Part shown: piece by piece, positions 54,157 to 61,045 of the stretch
Position numbering within the stretch: position 1 is the stretch's first letter
Layout: every line of letters begins with the position of its first letter
Origin: Mesorhizobium escarrei
GTDB taxonomy: Bacteria > Pseudomonadota > Alphaproteobacteria > Rhizobiales > Rhizobiaceae
Assembly (NCBI RefSeq): GCF_935825525.1
Contig: NZ_CAKXZT010000035.1
Location: forward strand, 1 to 64,000
Direction of reading: 5' to 3'
Length of the DNA: 64,000 nucleotides
Notes under the pieces: generated by a model
What the model saw: only the letters and a program-made list of their open reading frames with translations
Told to the model about the DNA's origin: nothing
The model's database searches: none
Translations under genes and position numbers: made by a program

Positions 54157-54717
54157 GTGACTCGTTCAGCGGCGCTTCTCGCGGCGGCCATTTTGCTGGC
54201 TGGCTGCAGCAACCAAACCACCGGAACAGCAACGATGATGGCCACGCAAGGCTACGCCTTTGCGCCGGCCGCCTTCTACAAATTCTGCGCCAGCGATCCG
54301 GCGCTCTGCAGCACCCGCGGCAAGGTCAAAGCGGTCGAACTCACGCCGAGCCTGGAAGCGGAACTTGCGAGCGTGAACCAGTCGGTTAATCGCCGCATCA
54401 GGGAGAGAGGCGACAGAGACTCCGCAGGCCGAGCCGACGTTTGGGGCTTGCCGACCGCCGAAGGCGATTGCGAGGATTTCGCCATCCTCAAGAAAGCCGA
54501 GTTGTTGAAACGCGGTTGGCCCGCATCCGCCCTGTTGCTGACCGTTGCGACGCTTGGCGGCGCAGGTCATACGGTCCTGACGGTGCGGACCAGCAAGGGC
54601 GACCTGGTGCTGGACAACAGGACGGGCGCGATCAGGAATTGGTCACGGACGTCTTACCGTTATTTTGCTCGGCAGTCCCAGTCCGAAAACGGCAAGTGGA
54701 CGCGGATAAGAACCTGA
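54157..54717 (+). CDS. LapG-like transglutaminase-family cysteine protease lipoprotein
   Basis: 186 residues; GTG 54157 follows AGGGGA. A lipoprotein signal ends in L-L-A-G-C (C17), unlike classic soluble LapG. BTLCP (peptidase C93) signatures: WGLPTAEGDCEDFAILKKAELLKRGWP with nucleophile C105, GHTVLTVRTSKGDLVLDN with H138 and D153 as the triad. In Pseudomonas, LapG cleaves a type I-secreted adhesin to free it from the surface, controlled by LapD. No LapD is present here. Being next to a type I secretion locus, this protein may process or release one of its repeat substrates. Confidence 0.83.
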   Translation: MTRSAALLAAAILLAGCSNQTTGTATMMATQGYAFAPAAFYKFCASDPALCSTRGKVKAVELTPSLEAELASVNQSVNRRIRERGDRDSAGRADVWGLPTAEGDCEDFAILKKAELLKRGWPASALLLTVATLGGAGHTVLTVRTSKGDLVLDNRTGAIRNWSRTSYRYFARQSQSENGKWTRIRT

Positions 54718-54921
54718 CAGCCGTGCCTTGATCGCCCCGCGCCGATTTCGCGGCGGCGCAAACCGGATCTATCTTCGATCTGGCGTCTTCAGCCCGACGG
54801 TTGGCCGCGACCGTCACCATCACCAGCTCCGCGCGATACTGCGTGCAGGCAGACGTCACAGCGGCCCGGACCCGATCACGGCCTACGTCGACCTCGATGC
54901 GTGGCGTCACAGGACAAGCGT

Positions 54922-55416
54922 TCAATGCGGGAAGGAGTTGCTTTCGACGACTCGCCAAATATCCTTGTTGATTGCGTGGATCGCTTGGATGGAGGCGCTG
55001 ATCCTCTTCATCTCGGAATCGTCGAGCTCCTCAATCTTCCCATATTTGATTGCATCCTTGCTGTCGAAGATGCGCATGAGTTGCGTGCTCGCGTGCGTTC
55101 CCGTTTCGTCGAACGAATAGATGCAGTGGCTGTATTTGTTGCGTAGCTTTCCCTGCCGGGTAAGCTGACTGGCAATCTCCAGAACCTGGCGTCGGCATTC
55201 AACCGGTGTTCCCGCCATCTTCGCCAACCGCTCGACCAACTCGATCCGTGCACGCGTGGTGTTCAGCGTCAGGAAAATGACGATCGCAGTCTCCTTGTCT
55301 ACTTTCGCCAGACCGGCAATCAGGTAAATTAGCAAGCTTTCTGTGTTGGTCCATGTGTAGTTCAATTGACCAACAAGCAGTAAGATCTCCTGGAAGCGTG
55401 GCATCGACCTGCTCAC
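54922..55416 (-). CDS. unknown protein coupled to the LuxR regulator
   Basis: 164 residues. The start GTG at 55416 overlaps the LuxR stop in GTGA, so its translation is probably coupled. A helical protein with TWTNTESLLIYLIAGL, LTLNTTRARIELVERLAKMAG and a C-terminal DDSEMKRISASIQAIHAIN; no signal peptide, no clear membrane helix beyond one short hydrophobic stretch near 25-36. I do not recognise a family. The gap 54718-54921 downstream contains nothing I can support. Confidence 0.7.
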   Translation of the reverse strand: MSRSMPRFQEILLLVGQLNYTWTNTESLLIYLIAGLAKVDKETAIVIFLTLNTTRARIELVERLAKMAGTPVECRRQVLEIASQLTRQGKLRNKYSHCIYSFDETGTHASTQLMRIFDSKDAIKYGKIEELDDSEMKRISASIQAIHAINKDIWRVVESNSFPH

Positions 55417-56204
55417 GTGAGAGTTGAGATCACCGGGCGATCCGCACCGGGAACCATTCTAGCGGCCGCAACCCGTCGGGCATGAAAAAGGGCTGCGGCT
55501 TCAGTCCGGTTGTGGGCGCCCAACTTGTTGATGATGTTGTGCATGTGAATTTTGACGGTGTGTTCGGAAAGGCGAAGTGCGGCGGCTATGGTTTTGTTCT
55601 GCAGTCCCTGCGACGCCATCTCCAGGATTTGACTCTCCCGACATGTCAGTTGGCCTGACTCCTCAAGTGCAGCTTGCCGTTTGATGGCGGGCTTCGACTC
55701 CTTCGCGTCGCTATGGGGCATGCCGTTGTTCAGGTAGGACTGAAACATGGCCAAGGGGAAATATTCGCCTCCGCGCAGCATGAGCCTGATCACGGAAAGC
55801 CACACATCCAGCTTCAGGTTCATGGGAAGCACGCCGCGCACCACTCGCGACGCAAAGACCTCGTCGGGGAAAAGCGGCCTCCTGCCATCGTCCTGCATCA
55901 CAGCGGTCATGGCCGCGGGGTGGAAGCGGGCCAGCTGGGCCGAACAGGAATCGATTTCGCTTAGAAACACGGCATCGATCAGAATGAGGGAAACCGAAGG
56001 ATCGAACGCAGTCCAGGTGGCGGACAGGTCGCGAACCCGCTCAGCCCCGATCCACGGGAATTCCCTTTCGACGGCATGCACCAGGCTATCGGAGATCGTG
56101 TCGTCAGGGGCGATGAACAGCAAGGTTCGTCGTGCCCAGGATTCTCTATCGGCTGTATCAGCTCGACCTCGTCCGCTCGCCTCCACCCCATCCACCCCAT
56201 TCAT
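55413..56204 (-). CDS. LuxR-type transcription regulator with degenerate receiver
   Basis: 263 residues. The N-terminal about 170 residues look like a response-regulator receiver with an aspartate on the third strand (LILIDAVFL) and an acidic pair (APDD), but the conserved Lys of the last strand is replaced (RGVLPMN), so phosphorylation is doubtful. C-terminal LuxR helix-turn-helix: LTCRESQILEMASQGLQNKTIAAALRLSEHTVKIHMHNIINKLG. It is divergent from the 696-residue repeat-protein gene across 580 bases and is a likely regulator of it. Confidence 0.88.
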   Translation of the reverse strand: MNGVDGVEASGRGRADTADRESWARRTLLFIAPDDTISDSLVHAVEREFPWIGAERVRDLSATWTAFDPSVSLILIDAVFLSEIDSCSAQLARFHPAAMTAVMQDDGRRPLFPDEVFASRVVRGVLPMNLKLDVWLSVIRLMLRGGEYFPLAMFQSYLNNGMPHSDAKESKPAIKRQAALEESGQLTCRESQILEMASQGLQNKTIAAALRLSEHTVKIHMHNIINKLGAHNRTEAAALFHARRVAAARMVPGADRPVISTLT

Positions 56205-56784
56205 GGCCCACCTGATCTACTAACACTCACTAAAGGCCGGGAACCCTCAACCCGGACGACACACGTTAACGACTTCCTAACTCAAAAATAGGCGAAAAAA
56301 TATAGTCCTGACGAGCTAGGCAATTGCTAGGGCAACCCTGTGCTGGCAGCGGCGCGGCGCGCAACTCCGCCATTCACGATTGCTACCGACCTGGTCTTCC
56401 GCCCAGGATTTAACCTTTCATGGCGAGCAGATCGTCCCAAACGGGCTAGCTCCAACTATCAGCTTACAATTTACGGCTGACGGCCACAGACTTCCAATGT
56501 TCCGTATTGGGAGTTTGGGGAACATCCAGAGATTCACGAGAGCAGCGAGCGACCGCACCGTTGGGCGGCGCAGGCGGTAGCTCGTGCGCAATCTGGCTGC
56601 CTCGCTCCCCGTCAAAGGGAGGTGACGCCGTACAAACAGACGATGACCGGATCTCCGGCCTTAGTCCCCTAGGCGCAGGCGATCCAAAACCAACCACATG
56701 AAAACTTAACGGCCGCGAGCAGCCCAAGACCACGTCAGAATGAATGTGGTTCGGTTGTCGCGGCCCCTGACCGAGGGAACGACA
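56205..56784. promoter_or_regulatory. 580-base divergent control region
   Basis: No supported gene. It should hold promoters for the LuxR gene and the repeat-protein operon. At 56315-56330 the near-palindrome GCTAGGCAATTGCTAG, with the core GCAATTGC, is a candidate operator, perhaps for the LuxR regulator. The A/T-rich stretch around 56280-56305 could hold a -10 element. Confidence 0.4.
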
Positions 56785-58875
56785 ATGACTACTCGCAACA
56801 GCAATAACTCCAACACCGGTTGGCAGTTCATCGGCGATGTCTCCGATGACGACACCATAATCGATATCGGAGATGGCGACGCCAAGAGCGACGCCAGCGC
56901 CGACGCCAAGAGCGACGCCAGCGCCGACGCCAAATCCGATGCCGATGCAAAATCCAGCGCTGACTCCAAGAGCGACGCCGACGCCACCGGCGTCGGCGTC
57001 GGTGTGGGTGTCGGAGCTGGCATCGGCATTGGCGACGCTACGGCCAATTCGACCAGCAACAACACCAACAATAACGGCAATAGCAATACGAGCAGCAACA
57101 CCAATACCAACAACGCCACCAACAGCAACACCAACACCAACACCAACAACGTTAACACCAATGTTAACGCCAATGTTAGCGCCCACGCGTCGTCCGACGG
57201 AAAGTCGGACGACGATTACGCTGACCTCGACGACGTGAATGTCGGCCTCGGCGGCGTCATGATGTTCAGCCGCGACGGCGACATCAGCTTCGATCCGGGC
57301 GATGACATCAGCTTCTCGGACGTCCTGAACGGCGCGTTTGCCGGGGCCGGCAATGGCCACAGCGCCACCATCATCAACCAGACCGGCGACATGAAGGACA
57401 ACGACTATCTCGGCAGCGCGACGGTCAAGAATGATGGCTACTTCGGCAACAAGGGCGACGCCAAGGGTGGCTACGCCAAGTCCGAGGAAGGCATTGATGC
57501 CGGCGGCGACGGCGGCCATGCCGGCGATGCGCTCGCTTTGGGCGGCTTCGGCGCCAAGGGCGGCGATGCCGATAGCGGCGACGCCAAGGGCGGCGACGCC
57601 AAGGGCGGCGGTGTGGCCGTGAGCGTGCCGATTGTCGTCGGCTCCGCGGACGCCAAGTCCGACGGCGGCAACGCCAATGGCGGCGACGCCGTGCCGATCG
57701 CGGTTAGCGGCGACGCCAAGGGCGGCGACGCGTCCGGCGTGGCTGTCGGCGCAGGCCTCGGCGGTGACGGCAAGGGCGGCGAAGGCGACAGTGGCGACGC
57801 CAAGGGCGGCTACAGCGGCGACGCCAAGGGCGGCGACGGCGGCGACGGCGTCGGGCTCGGCCTGGGCCTCGGCCTGGGCGTCGGCGTCGGCGGCGACTCC
57901 AAGGCCGACGGCGGCGATTCCGACGCCAAGGGCGGCGACGCTGGCGCGCTTGGCTTTGCCGACGCCAAGGGTGGCGACGGCGGCAACGGCGGCAACGGCG
58001 GCAACGGCGGCAACTCGACCGCAGTGCCTGTCGCCCTGGCGCTGATGGACGACGCCGAGGCTGGCAGCGACAACGATCCCTATTGGGGTGGGAACAAGAG
58101 CAGTGACAACGTCGCCGTAGCTATCCCGATCGCCGCGAATGGCGACACCGATGCCGGTAACACCGGCGGTGGCGGTGGCGGCGGTGGCGGTGGCGGTGGC
58201 GGCGGCGCGAATGCCGGCAACTTCGCCGATGTCGATGGCGGCGCTGCAAGCTCGACTGGCGGCGGCGCAAACTCGACCGGCGGCGCTGGCTCTGGCACTG
58301 GCACTGGCTCTGGCACTGGCTCTGGCGTCGGCGGCGCCGGCGGCGGCGCCAACAGCGGCGCGGGTGGGGCTGGCACGAGCGGCGACGCAACCGGCGGAGC
58401 CGGCAGCGGCGGAGCCGGCAGCGGCTTTGCGAGCAACGTCGACACCGGTGGCGCAGCCACCAGCGGTGCGGCTACGGCCGGCGCCGCGACTGGCGGCGAT
58501 GCGACTGGCGGCGCTTCGACGGCGACCGGTGGAACGGGCGCGGTTGCTCTCAGCGGTGCCTGGGCTGACGGAGCGGACGGTGGCTATGCCTGGAGCGGCG
58601 ACGCCACGGCCGGCGCTGGCGGCAACGGCGGCGCAGCGACTGCGACCGGCGGCGCGGCTGGCGCTGGCGGCGACGGCGGCAGCTGGGGGTCGAATATCGG
58701 CCACGACCAGCACATTGAAGCCATAAGCCAGGCCAACGCCAATGGCACCATCGACATGAACGGCTTCAACCAGCAGATCGTGATGGGCGCCAACCTGCAA
58801 GGCCACTCGGTCGACATGACTGTGGTGGGCGGCAACCTCACCAGCTCGCTGGTTGGCGAAGACGACGCGACATAA
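56785..58875 (+). CDS. very low-complexity Gly/Asp/Ala/Lys protein, probable secreted substrate
   Basis: 696 residues; ATG 56785 follows GAGGGAA. No N-terminal signal peptide. Residues 32-67 are Asp-Ala-Lys-Ser repeats; 70-83 Gly-Val; 86-132 almost only Asn, Thr and Ser. Around 196-207 is IINQTGDMKDND, related to a motif of the next protein. From about 215 to 430 GDAKGG units recur, then a run of Gly near 460-475, more Gly/Ala/Thr/Ser to about 640, and a non-repetitive end (HIEAISQANANGTIDMNGFNQQIVMGANLQGHSVDM). The tail could hold a C-terminal type I secretion signal. RTX nonapeptides are absent. A long minus-strand frame here is an Ala/Gly shadow. Confidence 0.85.
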   Translation: MTTRNSNNSNTGWQFIGDVSDDDTIIDIGDGDAKSDASADAKSDASADAKSDADAKSSADSKSDADATGVGVGVGVGAGIGIGDATANSTSNNTNNNGNSNTSSNTNTNNATNSNTNTNTNNVNTNVNANVSAHASSDGKSDDDYADLDDVNVGLGGVMMFSRDGDISFDPGDDISFSDVLNGAFAGAGNGHSATIINQTGDMKDNDYLGSATVKNDGYFGNKGDAKGGYAKSEEGIDAGGDGGHAGDALALGGFGAKGGDADSGDAKGGDAKGGGVAVSVPIVVGSADAKSDGGNANGGDAVPIAVSGDAKGGDASGVAVGAGLGGDGKGGEGDSGDAKGGYSGDAKGGDGGDGVGLGLGLGLGVGVGGDSKADGGDSDAKGGDAGALGFADAKGGDGGNGGNGGNGGNSTAVPVALALMDDAEAGSDNDPYWGGNKSSDNVAVAIPIAANGDTDAGNTGGGGGGGGGGGGGGANAGNFADVDGGAASSTGGGANSTGGAGSGTGTGSGTGSGVGGAGGGANSGAGGAGTSGDATGGAGSGGAGSGFASNVDTGGAATSGAATAGAATGGDATGGASTATGGTGAVALSGAWADGADGGYAWSGDATAGAGGNGGAATATGGAAGAGGDGGSWGSNIGHDQHIEAISQANANGTIDMNGFNQQIVMGANLQGHSVDMTVVGGNLTSSLVGEDDAT

Positions 58876-58917
58876 CTGGCATGGCCGGTTTCGCCGCGGC
58901 GAGACCTGCAAAAAAGG

Positions 58918-58946
58918 GACTGCGCGGGGGAAAACCCCGCGCAGTC
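58918..58946 (+). terminator. 12-bp GC-rich hairpin between substrate gene and downstream genes
   Basis: GACTGCGCGGGG (58918-58929) pairs perfectly with CCCCGCGCAGTC (58935-58946), loop of five bases, followed by TTCCC. It lies 43 bases after the stop of the 696-residue gene and before the ribosome binding site at 59004. It probably works as a partial terminator or 3' stabiliser that lets the repeat protein be made in excess over the transport genes. Confidence 0.75.
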
Positions 58947-59016
58947 TTCCCAACCAGAGAAGAGAAGCGCGACCCGGCAAGGGCGCGGATGATCTCGAAA
59001 ACCGGAGGAAACTTCC

Positions 59017-61023
59017 GTGTATATGGACAAGATCACCGAGGCGATCAGCCACTTTGTGGGACTCTTTGAAATCACGCTGGAGCAAGCCCGTCTCAGGAAA
59101 GCCTATGACGAATTCAAGGCGGCCCAGGCGGTCGAGGAAGAAAGGCCGGAGCTTGCCAGTCAAACGGTCAACGTTGACGCAGGATACGATCTGGAGGATT
59201 TCGTTCCCTCGATCGAGTATTCGCCGGTTCCACCCAAACTTGTCCTGACGACACCCTGGTCGGATTTCCAATTCGCTCCTCCAGACATCCCTGCGATCCC
59301 GCAGCCGGACGTCGCCTATCCAGGTTTCCTGCTCCATCCGGAAGCGCCGCCGATGGGGAGTGCGCCTTCACGCCTGATCCTGCCCGAGATCGAGCCCCCT
59401 GGCTCGGTGGCGGTCCTTATCAATCAGGAGCTTCAGCTCTCCGACAACGACTATGCAGGCGCTGGCGGACATGGCCTGAAATTCTCTCCCGCAGCAGCGA
59501 ACCATGCTGCCGAAATGGCGACCTTGCTGGGCGCGGCGGCGGATCTGTCTCCCATCGACGATCTGGAAATACCGGGTTCGTCCGAGGAGATAGTGGCCGT
59601 CATCAAGACAGCCGGCGAGCGGCTCAACGGCTATCCGGAGGAAACGGATGGCGAAGCCGATGTTTTCGTCGTCAAGGCTGACGTCATCGAAGGCACTTAC
59701 GTCAATGGGCAGTCGGTGGACGAAGCGCCCAAGCTCGACGATCACCTTCCGGAGAAGCACCGTCGAGCCGAGGAGGAAGAGGACGAGGAAGAAGAGCCCG
59801 AGCAACCCTCCTACACGCCTGGGTCCGGAAGCATCGACATCGACGTTTCGGTCGAGCTGGAAGCCGGCGGCAATCTCCTCGTCAACAGCGTGTCCATGGC
59901 CAACAATTGGCTGCAGTCGCCGGTTTGCGCGGTGATGGGCGACCACGTCGAACTCAACGCGATCATTCAGATCAATGTCGCGTGCGACAGCGACCTCGTC
60001 AGCTCCTCCATCAACGGTTGGGGCCTGAACGCCACCGATCCGACCCAAGGCTTCAATATCGCGATGTTCAAGCGCATCGATCCGTCGGCGGAAGCTGCGG
60101 CGTCGCAGGCCATGCAGGGTGACTTTCCCAAGCACTGGGTTGTCACCGAGGTCGAAGGCGACCTGCTCATCATGAACTGGATCCAGCAATACACCTTCAT
60201 GACGGACAATGACGTTTCCGTCCTGTCGTCATCGGGAGTCAAGACGCTGGTGACAGCCGGCGCCAACACGGCGGCTAACGACATTTCGCTGGACGAACTG
60301 GGTTTCAATTACGACCTGATCGTCGTCGGCGGAAACATTTATGACGCCAACATCATCCATCAGTTGAACGTGCTCCTGGATAACGACCTGATCGGCGCGG
60401 TCGATGGTTTCCAGACAACCGGCGAAGGCGCGGCCTCCACCAGCGACAATCTGCTTTGGAACCAGGCCAACATCGTCAATTACGGCGCCGGCGATCGCTT
60501 CGAGGCGATGTCTGAAGCTTATCGCAAGGCGTGTGAAAGCCTGCAGAACGGCAATGGTGACCTTTCCGACATACTGGGCGATGGCCCATTCGCGGGCATC
60601 GGGGCGATTCGGGTGCTCTACATCTCCGGCGACATCCTCAATCTGCAATACATCAAACAGACCACCATTCTTGGTGACAGCGATCAGGTGGCGCTGGCCA
60701 TGAATGCGCTGGGGCATCCGGAGGCGGACTGGACAATTTCGACGGGAACCAACTCGCTGGTCAATTATGCCTACATTGCCGACGTGGATTCCACCGGCAA
60801 GACCTATGTCGGCGGCGGCATCTATTCGGACGAGATCCTCATCCAGGCGGAGCTGATTTCCACCGGCCCCGATCTTGGCGGCCAGAATCCCGACGTGCTG
60901 GTGAATGAGGCGGTCGCTTTCCTCGATGACGACATGCTGGCGCCGGAAGCCTCTCAAAACGTGGCGTATCCCTCGCTCGTGCCTGAGACCTATTCCGATC
61001 CGATGCAAAGCGTTCTCGCGTGA
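59017..61023 (+). CDS. protein with recurring Q-x5-D-x-D motif
   Basis: 668 residues from GTG 59017 (ATG 59023 possible), with GGAGGA 8 bases upstream. No signal peptide. N-terminal 1-130 is Pro-rich and charged; an acidic Glu block lies at 250-262. The motif I/L-x-Q-x5-D-N/S-D recurs: LINQELQLSDND (134-145), IIQINVACDSD (316-326), WIQQYTFMTDND (388-399), IHQLNVLLDND (447-457) and IKQTTILGDSD (546-556), with weaker ones near 607 and 628. Each is preceded by a Gly-x-I/L/Y strand, suggesting a beta-solenoid. It starts 141 bases after the substrate gene and ends 22 bases before the ABC transporter, so it is likely a substrate or helper of this secretion system. Confidence 0.85.
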   Translation: MYMDKITEAISHFVGLFEITLEQARLRKAYDEFKAAQAVEEERPELASQTVNVDAGYDLEDFVPSIEYSPVPPKLVLTTPWSDFQFAPPDIPAIPQPDVAYPGFLLHPEAPPMGSAPSRLILPEIEPPGSVAVLINQELQLSDNDYAGAGGHGLKFSPAAANHAAEMATLLGAAADLSPIDDLEIPGSSEEIVAVIKTAGERLNGYPEETDGEADVFVVKADVIEGTYVNGQSVDEAPKLDDHLPEKHRRAEEEEDEEEEPEQPSYTPGSGSIDIDVSVELEAGGNLLVNSVSMANNWLQSPVCAVMGDHVELNAIIQINVACDSDLVSSSINGWGLNATDPTQGFNIAMFKRIDPSAEAAASQAMQGDFPKHWVVTEVEGDLLIMNWIQQYTFMTDNDVSVLSSSGVKTLVTAGANTAANDISLDELGFNYDLIVVGGNIYDANIIHQLNVLLDNDLIGAVDGFQTTGEGAASTSDNLLWNQANIVNYGAGDRFEAMSEAYRKACESLQNGNGDLSDILGDGPFAGIGAIRVLYISGDILNLQYIKQTTILGDSDQVALAMNALGHPEADWTISTGTNSLVNYAYIADVDSTGKTYVGGGIYSDEILIQAELISTGPDLGGQNPDVLVNEAVAFLDDDMLAPEASQNVAYPSLVPETYSDPMQSVLA

Positions 61024-61045
61024 TTTTCGAACCGGGGTGGCAGCA

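Noticed and set aside
57430..58070. Periodic GDAKGG-coding DNA as a CRISPR array
   Set aside because: Repeats are short, in frame and degenerate, without spacers of constant length, and no cas genes are present.
56785..58875. RTX toxin
   Set aside because: No GGxGxDxUx nonapeptide repeats; the Gly and Asp content is in other patterns.
56464..59337. A minus-strand frame of about 950 codons over the repeat-protein gene
   Set aside because: It is Ala/Val/Gly-rich because it reads the repeats of the plus-strand gene. It has no good ribosome binding site, while the plus gene has GAGGGAA and a clear downstream operon.
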